Assembly (NCBI GenBank): GCA_021826725.1
Contig: JAKAYQ010000009.1
Location: 1 to 36,234, forward strand
Length of the DNA stretch: 36,234 bases
Reading direction: 5' to 3'
Origin: Actinomycetes bacterium
GTDB lineage: Bacteria > Actinomycetota > Acidimicrobiia > Acidimicrobiales > UBA8190
The position numbers were made by a program, and so were the translations under genes. Of the stretch, positions 16,679 to 24,463 are shown one piece after another. How positions within the stretch are numbered: position 1 is the first letter of the stretch; each line of letters opens with the position of its first letter. The notes under the pieces were generated by a model. It was given only the letters and a program-made list of their open reading frames with translations. It made no database searches and was not told where the DNA came from.

Positions 16679-17176
16679 TCAGCTCGACGACACTCCGGCG
16701 ACAGCATCGGACCATTCGACCCGCGGGGCGTCACCCCACAGGCGCTCGAGGTCGTACAGGTCCCGTGTGTCGTCCAGGAAGACGTGGACGACCATGTCGC
16801 CGTAGTCCATGAGCACCCATTGGAGGTCGCCGAGTCCTTCCACCCGCCGCGGGGAGATGCCAGTCTGGCGCTTGACCTGGGCCTCGACCTCGTCGACGAT
16901 GGTCTTGACCTGGCGCGTGTTGCGCCCCGACGTGACCACGAAGGCGTCGGTGACCACCAACAGCTCGCCCATCGCCAGGACAGCGGTGCGCTCACCCTGC
17001 TTCGCATCGGCGGCGCGGGCAGCGACAAGCGCTGTGGCCGGCACATCGGGCTCGTTCGCCGTCACGTGAGCCGCGGCGCCCCCGTCGTCCGACGTCCGGG
17101 CGAGGTCACCGTCGCTCGCTCGATACGGCAGGCCCCCCGGCTCCGGTGCACCACCGGTCCCTCGCTCCGGGCTCAC
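16679..17176 (-). CDS. rsfS: Ribosomal silencing factor RsfS
   Basis: Binds ribosomal protein uL14 and blocks subunit joining when nutrients are scarce. The conserved domain covers the last 125 residues: AARAADAKQGERTAVLAMGE, TDAFVVTSGRNTRQVKTIVD, VEGLGDLQWVLMDYGDMVVH and VFLDDTRDLYDLERLWGDA. The GTG at 17176 overlaps the upstream gene's TGA as GTGA and gives 165 residues, about 37 of them an unconserved N-terminal stretch. A second GTG at 17065 gives 128 residues, nearer the family length. Neither has a good ribosome-binding site; the overlap, common in this window, is the only reason to prefer the first. It is last in nadD-(membrane protein)-rsfS. Confidence 0.92.
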   Translation of the reverse strand: MSPERGTGGAPEPGGLPYRASDGDLARTSDDGGAAAHVTANEPDVPATALVAARAADAKQGERTAVLAMGELLVVTDAFVVTSGRNTRQVKTIVDEVEAQVKRQTGISPRRVEGLGDLQWVLMDYGDMVVHVFLDDTRDLYDLERLWGDAPRVEWSDAVAGVSSS

Positions 17177-17616
17177 GCGGCACCCGCCAGGGCCGCGCCG
17201 GCCATCACGGCGCGCAGCGCCCGAGGCGCCTGGTGCTCGGCACGGCTGATCACCACGACGGTCAAAAGGACCAGTCCGGCCAGCAGGGCGATCGCCGCGA
17301 TCACGAGCGCTGTTTCCGCCGGCGCCCGCCGACGGCGATGCCCTGTTGCGACGTGGAGGCCGGGAACGTGGGCCGCGCGTGCGGAGTGCCCGCCGGTCGA
17401 CCGCCCGGCACCGCCGGCAGCGGACCCCGAGCCGGCAGCGGCGCACCAACCAGGGTTCGGTCGACCCGCAGCGCGATCACCGGCAGGCCAGCTCCAGATC
17501 TCCCCCGAGCGGGGTGAACCGCTGGAACGCCCTCCTCGCCACGTGGCGGCCCCCCTCGGCGGGGACCCAGTGGTGGGCCATGCGATGGCGGACCCTGCAA
17601 TTGCCGACGCGGTCAT
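17173..17616 (-). CDS. Small single-pass membrane protein between nadD and rsfS (hypothetical)
   Basis: A 147-residue frame whose ATG overlaps the nadD stop (ATGA, 17613-17616) and whose TGA overlaps the rsfS GTG (GTGA, 17173-17176). Near its C-terminus is one clear membrane helix, ALVIAAIALLAGLVLLTVVV. The preceding 100 residues are Gly/Pro/Arg/Ser-rich with no recognisable domain. The two alternative minus-strand frames in the first two thirds also show GC-rich third positions, so the reading frame there is less certain and a frameshift is possible. Many actinobacteria carry a LytR-family or other membrane gene at this site, but I see no LytR domain. It may act with neither neighbour; function unknown. 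Confidence 0.55.
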   Translation of the reverse strand: MTASAIAGSAIAWPTTGSPPRGAATWRGGRSSGSPRSGEIWSWPAGDRAAGRPNPGWCAAAGSGSAAGGAGRSTGGHSARAAHVPGLHVATGHRRRRAPAETALVIAAIALLAGLVLLTVVVISRAEHQAPRALRAVMAGAALAGAA

Positions 17617-18302
17617 CTTGGTCCAGCGTACAGACCGCGGGCGACGATGCAACGGATGGCAGCCGCCGGGACCAGGAAGTCGACCGGAGCGCCTGCGGCA
17701 AACCTGGCCCGAATCCCGCTGCTCGACACGTCCAACCTGGGCACCGGCAGGTGGACGACACCCCAGCCACCGGGATCGGGAACCTTGGGCGTCCCCGCCC
17801 GGCGGGCAACCACCAGGGTGGCCAACGACGGCAGATCGGCGGCCCGGTGCCACGTCGGCAGGGTCGGCACGACGTCAGCCCCCACCACCAGGAAGAGCGC
17901 CGCACCGGGCTCGGCTGCTGCGATGTCGTGCAGTGTCTCGACCGTGTAGCTGGGCCCGCCCCGGTCGATCTCGATCCGGCTGGCCTGGATGCCGGGCACG
18001 CCCGTCACCGCTGCCTCCACTACGGCCAGGCGGTCTTCGGCCGGCGTCACGGGCCGATCGCCGCTCTTCTGCCACGGATCGTTGGCCACCACCAGCAACA
18101 CCCGGTCCAACGCCAGCGCGGATCGGGCCTCCTGGGCGACGACCAGGTGCCCGATGTGGACGGGGTCGAACGTCCCACCGAGCACGCCGATCCGCGGCAC
18201 CGGTGCCGGCCCCGGCTCGGATCGGCCTGTTGGCCGAACCCGGCGCCCGACCGTCGATGGGCGCAGGTCCGACCACGCATCGCCGGCCGGTTCCCTGGGC
18301 AC
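17613..18302 (-). CDS. nadD: Nicotinate-nucleotide adenylyltransferase
   Basis: NAD biosynthesis enzyme that adenylates nicotinate mononucleotide. The nucleotidyl-transferase motif GGTFDPVHIGH is at residues 42-52, and the second signature is DVSSSGIRARFAAG near the C-terminus. The GTG at 18302 is chosen because TAGGCT ends 6 nt upstream, fitting a leaderless message; this gives 229 residues with about 35 extra at the N-terminus. A GTG at 18200 would give 195 residues, nearer the usual size, and is a fair alternative. The gene is divergent from the DAHP synthase gene only 37 bp away. Its stop overlaps the next gene, consistent with a nadD-membrane protein-rsfS operon. Confidence 0.93.
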   Translation of the reverse strand: MPREPAGDAWSDLRPSTVGRRVRPTGRSEPGPAPVPRIGVLGGTFDPVHIGHLVVAQEARSALALDRVLLVVANDPWQKSGDRPVTPAEDRLAVVEAAVTGVPGIQASRIEIDRGGPSYTVETLHDIAAAEPGAALFLVVGADVVPTLPTWHRAADLPSLATLVVARRAGTPKVPDPGGWGVVHLPVPRLDVSSSGIRARFAAGAPVDFLVPAAAIRCIVARGLYAGPR

Positions 18303-18339
18303 GGCCGGAGCCTAGATCCCGACCGCGTACGCTGGTGCC
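18303..18339. promoter_or_regulatory. Overlapping divergent leaderless promoters of nadD and the DAHP synthase gene
   Basis: The 37-bp gap has TACGCT (18328-18333) six bases before the plus-strand ATG, and on the minus strand TAGGCT (18309-18314) six bases before the nadD GTG. At a normal 17-bp spacing each -35 position would fall on the other promoter's -10, so polymerases could not occupy both at once. No ribosome-binding site is present on either side. Confidence 0.55.
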
Positions 18340-19686
18340 ATGTCCGCCACCCGGTGGTCCCCCCAAACCTGGCGCACCCGCACGGCCAGCCAGCAGCCCG
18401 AATGGCCGGACCCGGCCGAGCTCGAGCGCTCGGAGAAGGAGCTGGCCGGCCTGCCCCCCTTGGTGTTCGCCGGTGAGGCGCGCCGCCTGCAGAGCCAATT
18501 GGCAGCGGTCGCCGAGGGGCGCGCGTTCCTGCTGCAGGCCGGTGACTGTTCCGAGTCATTCGACGAACTGTCGGCCGACGCCATCCGGGACAAGTTGAAG
18601 GTCATCCTGCAGATGGCAGTGGTGCTCACCTACGGAGCTGGCGTGCCGGTGGTCAAGGTGGGCCGGATCGCCGGCCAGTTCGCCAAGCCACGGTCGTCAC
18701 CCACCGAGCGCGTCGGCGACCTGCAGATCGGCTCCTTCCGCGGGCACATGGTGAACGACGACGCCCCCACGGTGGCCGCCCGCCGAGCCGACCCCCGACG
18801 CATGGTCACCGCTTACCACCACGCCACGGCCACGCTCAACCTGGTCCGGGCGTTCACCAAGGGCGGCTTCGCCGACCTGTCCCAGGTCCATTCCTGGAAC
18901 CAGCAGTTCGTGGCCTCGAGCGACGAAGGGCGCCGCTACGAGCAGATCGCCGCCGAGATCGACGCAGCGCTGCGCTTCATGACTGCCTGCGGCATCGACC
19001 TCCACGCCGAGCAGACGCTGCACCAGGTCGACTTCTACACGAGCCACGAAGCACTGATCCTCGAGTACGAGGAGGCGCTGACCAGGCAAGACTCGCTGTC
19101 GGGTGACTTCTATGACTGCTCGGCCCACATGCTGTGGATCGGCGAGCGCACACGCCAGACCGACGGCGCCCACGTCGAGTTCCTGTCCGGCGTCAACAAC
19201 CCGCTGGGCTGCAAGATCGGTCCGTCGGTCGAAGCAGACGAATTGGTCGGGCTGTGTGAACGCCTGAACCCGGAGCGGATCCCCGGCCGGCTGACGCTCA
19301 TCACCCGCATGGGAGCGGACCGCGCCGCCGACCTGCTTCCGCCGCTGTTCGCGGCAGCGCGCGACGTTGGGCACCCCGTGGTATGGGCGTGCGACCCCAT
19401 GCACGGCAACACGTTCGCCAGCGACAGCGGGCACAAGACCCGGCGCTTCGACGACATCCTGAAGGAGCTTCGGGCGTTCTTCGACGCGCACCGCCAGATC
19501 GGCACGTGGCCTGGCGGGATCCACGTGGAGCTGACCGGAGACGACGTCACCGAGTGCCTGGGCGGTTTCGGCGACATCGTCGAGGACCAGTTGCACCTCA
19601 GGTACACGACCACGTGCGATCCCCGCCTGAACGCCCGCCAGGCCATCGACCTGGCCTTCCGCGTCGCCGAGCTGCTGCGCTCCTGA
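18340..19686 (+). CDS. aroG: Class II 3-deoxy-7-phosphoheptulonate (DAHP) synthase
   Basis: First enzyme of the shikimate pathway; condenses phosphoenolpyruvate and erythrose 4-phosphate. The 448-residue protein matches the plant-type (class II) family typical of actinobacteria. Characteristic stretches are FLLQAGDCSESFDE (metal-binding Cys), VKVGRIAGQFAKPRSSPTE, SGVNNPLGCKIGPS, TRMGADR, WACDPMHGNTF and GGIHVELTGDDVTECLGG. The ATG lacks a ribosome-binding site but follows TACGCT at 6 nt, so a leaderless transcript is likely. No chorismate mutase or other shikimate gene adjoins it; it interrupts the otherwise minus-strand neighbourhood together with the next gene. The symbol follows mycobacterial usage. 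Confidence 0.95.
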   Translation: MSATRWSPQTWRTRTASQQPEWPDPAELERSEKELAGLPPLVFAGEARRLQSQLAAVAEGRAFLLQAGDCSESFDELSADAIRDKLKVILQMAVVLTYGAGVPVVKVGRIAGQFAKPRSSPTERVGDLQIGSFRGHMVNDDAPTVAARRADPRRMVTAYHHATATLNLVRAFTKGGFADLSQVHSWNQQFVASSDEGRRYEQIAAEIDAALRFMTACGIDLHAEQTLHQVDFYTSHEALILEYEEALTRQDSLSGDFYDCSAHMLWIGERTRQTDGAHVEFLSGVNNPLGCKIGPSVEADELVGLCERLNPERIPGRLTLITRMGADRAADLLPPLFAAARDVGHPVVWACDPMHGNTFASDSGHKTRRFDDILKELRAFFDAHRQIGTWPGGIHVELTGDDVTECLGGFGDIVEDQLHLRYTTTCDPRLNARQAIDLAFRVAELLRS

Positions 19687-20048
19687 CGCTGCGGCTGCTC
19701 CGGCTCCCGTTGCGGCTTCGGCGTCGGCGCGGCCGGGCGACCGCCCGTGTCGCCAGAAAGGAAGCCGCACGACGGCACCCTGTCGTGCCACCACGACCGA
19801 GCGACAACACCAGCCCGGATCGCCACCGGGCGTGGCGTACGTCCCCTGGACGCCCACCCCGGTCACCTGGCGCTCCACGACGTTCCTCGCATCGCGGCCC
19901 CAGGACGCGTAGGTCGCTCCGAGAAGTTCCTTGCATCGAGACGCCAAGGCTCGCAGAATGAGGCGACTGCATCGTCACGGCTCGGCGTCGCTGTGCCGCG
20001 CCATCACCTCATTACGCGTCGCGGTTCGTCGCGACCGCCCGACTACTC
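19687..20048. other. 362-bp intergenic region with candidate hairpins
   Basis: No supported gene. About 80 bp after the DAHP synthase stop is a hairpin with perfect 7-bp arms GCACGAC/GTCGTGC and an 8-nt loop (19767-19788), a possible terminator without a U-tract. A second small stem, GTCGCG/CGCGAC with a 6-nt loop, lies at 20018-20035. The promoter of the downstream secreted-protein gene must be here or just inside its annotated 5' end, but I could not recognise it. Confidence 0.4.
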
Positions 20049-21845
20049 GTGGAACTGCGTGTGACATCTCGTCTCTTCGAACCCAGTGACCACCCCACCT
20101 ACCGTGGTGATCACTGGTCGCGGCAGCGACACCGGACGTCGCCGGGCTCGTCGCGTTTGACGACCTCACGGCGCAGCGGGACACCTGGCAGCGCGACATC
20201 TTCTGGTGGTGCGTGCCGACCGGTCCGGCGGGCCATGGCCGTCGCCGTCGCAGCGGTCCTCGTCGCACTCGTCGCACCCACAGCGCTGGTCGGCGGGGGA
20301 GCTGTTCTGACCGCATCGTCCTCCAGCAGCGGCACAGCCGGCACCGGGACCAGCAGCGGCACGACCGGCACCGGGACCAGCAGCGGCACGACCGGCACCG
20401 GAACCAGCAGCGGCACGACCGGCACCGGCGGGCCTCAGACGAACGCGTCGTACTGGCTTGTCGCCAAAGACGGCGGCGTGTTCGCCTTCGGCGGGCTGCC
20501 GTTCTACGGCTCGATGGGCGGAAAGCCCCTCAACGAACCTGTCGTCGGCATCACCCCGGCACCCCATGGCAGCGGCTACTGGGAAGTGGCTTCCGACGGC
20601 GGCATCTTCGCCTTCCACGCACCGTTCTACGGTTCGATGGGCGGCCAACACTTGAACAAGCCCATCGTCGGGATGGCCACTGATCCCGCCACGGGCGGCT
20701 ACTGGATGGTGGCATCCGACGGCGGCATCTTCTCCTTCGATGCGCCCTTCTTCGGGTCAATGGGCGGCCAGCACCTGAACAGCCCGATCGTCGGCATGGC
20801 CGCCACTCCCGACGGCGGTGGCTACTGGATGGTGGCGGCAGACGGGGGCATCTTCTCCTTCGGCGACGCAATTTTCCAGGGGTCGATGGGCGGTCAACCG
20901 CTCGGTAGCCCGATCGTCGGCATGGCCGCCGCCCCGAACGGGGGCTACTGGCTCGCCGGCGGGGACGGCAGCGTCTACTCCTTCGGCACACCGTTCGAGG
21001 GGTCACTGGGCGGGGACCCGTTGACATACCCGATCGTGTCGATCGCCGGGACCGGCGTGACCAGCACCGGGTACTGGATGACCGACGCCAACGGCGCGGT
21101 CTCGTCGTTCGGTGATGCCGGCAACTTCGGCTCTGCCCCGCAGCACCTCAACTCGCCGATCGTCGGCATCGCCGACGGCCCGGGCAACGGGACGGTGACC
21201 AACACCACCGTCCCGTCGGGATCGTTCGGGTACGACGTGTCCAATTTCCAGTGCGGCACCACCCTGCCATCCGGGCACACCATCGGCGTCGTCGAGGCCA
21301 CCGGGTGGCCGAAGTCAGCACCCAACCCGTGCCTGACCAGCGAGGCAACCTGGGCGGGTGGCGGTCTTCAGCTCTACACGTTCCTGGCCGACGGGTCCGA
21401 CTCCACCAACCAGCCTGGATGCAACGGCGACCCCCAGTGCAACTTTGGTTTCGAGGCCGCCCAGTACGCCTTCCAATACGTCCAGGACCAGGGCGTCAAT
21501 CCAGACGTCACCTGGTGGCTCGACGTGGAGCCGGCCAACTGGTCGTCGGACGTGAGCGCCAACGCCCAGGTGGTCACCGGTGCCCTGCTCGAGCTGCGCG
21601 GTCTGGGCATCAACACCGTCGGGATCTACACATCCCCGCTCACCTGGGGGAACATCGTGGGCGACTACCAGCCACCGGTGCCGATCTGGTTGGCCTGGTA
21701 CACCGGCCAGCCGACCAGCAATTGCACCACCGGCTTCTCCTACGCAGCAGACCACGGCGACAACCTGCCCACCGGCGGGATCCTGATGACCCAGTACACC
21801 GACAGCGCAAGCAACACCGGCGTCGACGGCGACTACGCCTGCTGA
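20049..21845 (+). CDS. Secreted GYW-repeat (propeller-like) protein fused to a GH25/DUF1906-like domain
   Basis: Likely exported protein of up to 598 residues. A hydrophobic signal segment starts at AMAVAVAAVLVALVAPTALV (about residues 62-81). A Gly/Thr/Ser linker follows, built from three 9-residue repeats. Next come six repeats of about 41 residues (about 130-385) of the form GYWxVASDGGIFSFxxxFxGSMGGxxLxxPIVGM, possibly a beta-propeller. The last 200 residues resemble a GH25/DUF1906 TIM barrel, with FGYDVSNFQ at its start and WWLDVEPANW giving the acidic Asp/Glu pair expected at a lysozyme-type active site. The start is uncertain: GTGs at 20049 and 20061 and a TTG at 20157 are in frame, none with a good ribosome-binding site. 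A peptidoglycan-directed role is inference. Confidence 0.82.
   Translation: MELRVTSRLFEPSDHPTYRGDHWSRQRHRTSPGSSRLTTSRRSGTPGSATSSGGACRPVRRAMAVAVAAVLVALVAPTALVGGGAVLTASSSSSGTAGTGTSSGTTGTGTSSGTTGTGTSSGTTGTGGPQTNASYWLVAKDGGVFAFGGLPFYGSMGGKPLNEPVVGITPAPHGSGYWEVASDGGIFAFHAPFYGSMGGQHLNKPIVGMATDPATGGYWMVASDGGIFSFDAPFFGSMGGQHLNSPIVGMAATPDGGGYWMVAADGGIFSFGDAIFQGSMGGQPLGSPIVGMAAAPNGGYWLAGGDGSVYSFGTPFEGSLGGDPLTYPIVSIAGTGVTSTGYWMTDANGAVSSFGDAGNFGSAPQHLNSPIVGIADGPGNGTVTNTTVPSGSFGYDVSNFQCGTTLPSGHTIGVVEATGWPKSAPNPCLTSEATWAGGGLQLYTFLADGSDSTNQPGCNGDPQCNFGFEAAQYAFQYVQDQGVNPDVTWWLDVEPANWSSDVSANAQVVTGALLELRGLGINTVGIYTSPLTWGNIVGDYQPPVPIWLAWYTGQPTSNCTTGFSYAADHGDNLPTGGILMTQYTDSASNTGVDGDYAC
20340..20420 (+). repeat. 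27-bp tandem repeat coding the Gly/Thr/Ser linker
   Basis: Three head-to-tail copies (20340-20366, 20367-20393, 20394-20420) encode the 9-residue unit GTGTSSGTT. Copies one and two are identical; the third differs at one base. They separate the signal segment from the GYW repeats and probably act as a flexible tether whose length can vary by slippage. Confidence 0.85.
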
Positions 21846-22293
21846 GGGTCGGCCACGGGCAGAAGTCGCACGAGACCGCGGCGGTTCGCGCTGGTCGGCG
21901 TTGACGTGAACGCTCGATCGGTCGTACAGCCGGTGCTTTGGGCTTGCCGGGAAATTGGTCGCTCCGTAGCACAGCCAGCGACAGGCTCGGGTGCGAATGG
22001 AACCGCCCAACGTGCTCTGCGGTGAACCCGTAGCTGCGCCTGCTGAGCCGCGCCTCCGAACGCGCCCGAACCAGACCCGCATCGTCCCAATCGGCGGCAG
22101 CCACGGCAACCGGTGCTTCCGCCGCTCAGCGGTGGACCATCACCGCAGGTGCCTGCCACAGCCAGCGGCAGCTGATGGGGCCGCGGTCGTGCAGCCCACG
22201 CTGCCGACACGTGACCGCCCGCAGGCGTGCCGGAGCGTCGCGCACCGGGTCCCCTCGCGGCCTCGCGCACCGGGTCCCCTCGCGCCGTCGAGC
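21846..22293. other. 448-bp gap between convergent genes, with a duplicated 22-mer
   Basis: No gene I can support. The only clear structure is a perfect 22-bp direct repeat at 22238-22259 and 22263-22284 (25-bp period, core CGCACCGGGTCCCCTCG), ending 9 bp before the histidine-phosphatase stop codon. A minus-strand frame from 22104 reads plausibly for about 60 residues but matches nothing I recognise and runs into antisense of the secreted-protein gene. Confidence 0.4.
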
Positions 22294-22998
22294 TCAGCCC
22301 AGGGCGGCCACGTGGGCAGCGTCGTTGTAGCGCAGCAATCGCCACCCCGCCGCGTCGCGCTCCCATTCCGTCATCGACGCATGCCCAGTTCGCAACTTCA
22401 GGCGCGGCCGGGGAACCCCCAGCCAGGCGATCAAGGTGGCCTCGACCACCCCGGCATGGCAGGCCACCACCACCGTCTCCCCCGGATGCCGGTCGGCGAC
22501 GCCTTCGACCCCACCGGCGGCGCGCCGGACGAACGCCGACCAGCTCTCGCCCCCCGGCGCCAGGGGCGTCGTCGGGTCCGCATCCCAGTCGGGCTCACCG
22601 AAGCGGGCCACGGCATCGCCCCACGCGAGCCCGTCGCTGCCTCCGGGGTGCAGCTCGCACAGTGCGCAGTGCGTGTCGATCCGCAGCTGACCAGTGCCGA
22701 CCGCCGGAGCCAGGATCGCGGCGGTCTCGACCGCACGCTGCAGGATGCTGGAGTACAAGGCAGTGGCGCCACGCAATTCGCCGCTGGCGGTCAGCCGTGC
22801 GGCCAGCGCATCGACCTGGGCACGGCCCCGGTCCGTCAGGCCAGTGCAGCCCAGTGGCCCGCCCACCACACCGTTCACATTGCATGCGGCCTCGCCGTGC
22901 CGGACCAGCACGACCCGCGTGGCCCCGTCCACTGCCGGAGCCACTGTCCTGATCCCGGCCGGGACTGTGCCGCTCGTGCCACCCGCATCGCCGCTCAT
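22294..22998 (-). CDS. Histidine phosphatase family protein (phosphoglycerate-mutase-like)
   Basis: A 234-residue member of the histidine phosphatase superfamily. The phospho-histidine motif is VVLVRHGEAACN near residue 35. The second catalytic histidine is in VVVACHAGVVEATLIAWLG near residue 180, and the acidic residue lies in CELHPGGSDGLAWGDA. Related enzymes hydrolyse or transfer phosphate on small metabolites. In mycobacteria the gene next to rsfS and nadD encodes glucosyl-3-phosphoglycerate phosphatase (GpgP), so a similar role is possible, but sequence alone does not fix the substrate. It lies 22 bp after the VWA gene, so it may be last in the proA-moxR-VWA operon. The ATG at 22998 has a weak ribosome-binding site. 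Confidence 0.85.
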   Translation of the reverse strand: MSGDAGGTSGTVPAGIRTVAPAVDGATRVVLVRHGEAACNVNGVVGGPLGCTGLTDRGRAQVDALAARLTASGELRGATALYSSILQRAVETAAILAPAVGTGQLRIDTHCALCELHPGGSDGLAWGDAVARFGEPDWDADPTTPLAPGGESWSAFVRRAAGGVEGVADRHPGETVVVACHAGVVEATLIAWLGVPRPRLKLRTGHASMTEWERDAAGWRLLRYNDAAHVAALG

Positions 22999-23020
22999 GC
23001 CACCACACCCGCAGTCCTGC

Positions 23021-24460
23021 TCATGTCAGCTGGCTCACGAAGTGCTCGAGCTGTCGCAGGTTGCGAACCTCCACCACCTCGTCGCAGTGTGCGCCGTAGA
23101 CGTCGACCACCGAATCGCCGCTGCCCCAGTAGGAACGGGGCTCGGGGTTCAGCCAGTAGAGGTGGCGGGCCCGCAGGCCCACCTCCTGGAGGACCCAGGC
23201 CTGCGGCGCGTGGTAGTTGTTGCGAGCGTCGCCGAGGACGAGCACGCTGGTCCGGCTGGTGATGGCGTGGCCCCATCGCTCCCAGAAGACGCCCAGCGCG
23301 TGCCCGTAATCGGAGTGGCCGTCGACCCACACCACGTCGGCCTCGGTGTTCACCCGGTGCACCGCCTCGGCGACGTCGTCGGAGCGGTCGAAGATCTCGG
23401 TGACCTCGTCGATCCCGTCGATGAACACGAAGCTGCGGACCTTGGAGAACTGGTCGCTCAGCGCGTGCACGAGGTGCAGGGTGAACCGGGCGAACGAGGC
23501 GACGGACCCGGAGATGTCGGCGATCACCACGAGCTCGGGCTTGGCCGGGTGCGGGGGTCGGAACCGGAGATCGACAGGGACACCACCGGTAGAAAGGGAG
23601 TGCCGCACTGTGGAGCGAAAGTCGAGCGGACCGGTACGCCCCCGGCGACGCTTGCGGGCCAGTCGCACGGCGAGCTTGCGGCTGAGTGGGCGGATCGCCC
23701 GCTGCAGCGCCAGAAGCTCGTCGCGCGTCGCGTGCATGAAGTCGATCTCCTCGGGTAGTGGGGACCGAAGCGAGCGGGCCAGGGCCTGCGCACCCCGGTC
23801 GGCCACCAGCCGCCGCCGGATCTCGTCCTCCACCGCGTTGCGCAGCCGGGTCAAGCGCTGCTGCATCTCGTCGCGCAGCAGGCGCTCCTCGAGCGGCGAA
23901 AGCGCTCCGCCCGGGGCCTGTGCGCGAGCAGCATCGAGCAGGCGGTCTCGCAGCCCATCGATGTCGAGCTGCCGGAGGGTCCGGTACAGGTAGTACGTGC
24001 CGCCCACCGGGCGACCTGGCTCCATGCCCGCGAACCGGCCGACGGCCATCCGGGCCAGAGCGACGAGGCGCCCGTCGTCCCCGGTGAGCAGCGCCCGGTA
24101 GAGCTGCTCGGCGAGCTCCTCGGCCGAGATCGCGCTGCCGCCGCCCGCCCCCGCTGCGTCGGCGGCCTTCTGCTGGCCGCCCGAACCCGTCGCAGCGGTC
24201 TCGGCGGAGCTGCCGCCAGGATCGGCGTCGATCCCGTAGCGCTCGCCGCGAAGCGAGAAGAACACCTCGAACGCCGTGTCGAACGCCCGCCAATGGTCGG
24301 CAGACTTCACCAGCGTGGCCGCCAGGGCATACTTGAGCGCTTGCCGGTCCTCCATCGGCACGTGGTGCACAGCGGCGGCGGCATCGATGGACTCCGTGAG
24401 CGACACCGGCAGGCCGGCAGCCCGCAGCTCCTCGACGAAGCCCGTCAGCAGCTCGAGCAC
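23021..24460 (-). CDS. CoxE-family VWA-domain protein
   Basis: A 479-residue protein with a C-terminal von Willebrand A domain. The metal-ion-dependent adhesion site is DISGSVASFARFT, preceded by LVVIA, with later parts of the fold in FVFIDGIDEVTEIF, VVWVDGHSDYGHAL and SVLVLGDARNNY. The N-terminal half is helical and begins MLELLTGFVEELRAAGLPVS, typical of the CoxE group. Family members work with a MoxR AAA+ ATPase, encoded here 3 bp upstream, to insert metals or remodel enzyme complexes; CoxD/CoxE mature carbon monoxide dehydrogenase. No CO dehydrogenase gene is in the window, so the client is unknown. The start is a GTG at 24460. Confidence 0.9.
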   Translation of the reverse strand: MLELLTGFVEELRAAGLPVSLTESIDAAAAVHHVPMEDRQALKYALAATLVKSADHWRAFDTAFEVFFSLRGERYGIDADPGGSSAETAATGSGGQQKAADAAGAGGGSAISAEELAEQLYRALLTGDDGRLVALARMAVGRFAGMEPGRPVGGTYYLYRTLRQLDIDGLRDRLLDAARAQAPGGALSPLEERLLRDEMQQRLTRLRNAVEDEIRRRLVADRGAQALARSLRSPLPEEIDFMHATRDELLALQRAIRPLSRKLAVRLARKRRRGRTGPLDFRSTVRHSLSTGGVPVDLRFRPPHPAKPELVVIADISGSVASFARFTLHLVHALSDQFSKVRSFVFIDGIDEVTEIFDRSDDVAEAVHRVNTEADVVWVDGHSDYGHALGVFWERWGHAITSRTSVLVLGDARNNYHAPQAWVLQEVGLRARHLYWLNPEPRSYWGSGDSVVDVYGAHCDEVVEVRNLRQLEHFVSQLT

Positions 24461-24463
24461 GGC

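Noticed and set aside
16511-18598. A 695-codon plus-strand open frame over rsfS and nadD
   Set aside because: Antisense to rsfS and nadD, Arg/Pro-rich, and it runs into the DAHP synthase gene in another frame.
19687-20160. Cyclic-di-AMP or other riboswitch before the secreted hydrolase-like gene
   Set aside because: Such switches control wall hydrolases in actinobacteria, so I looked for the conserved blocks, but none were seen; only simple hairpins are present.
21846-22104. Minus-strand gene beginning near 22104
   Set aside because: About 60 residues read plausibly, but there is no ribosome-binding site, no family resemblance, and the frame runs into antisense of the upstream gene.
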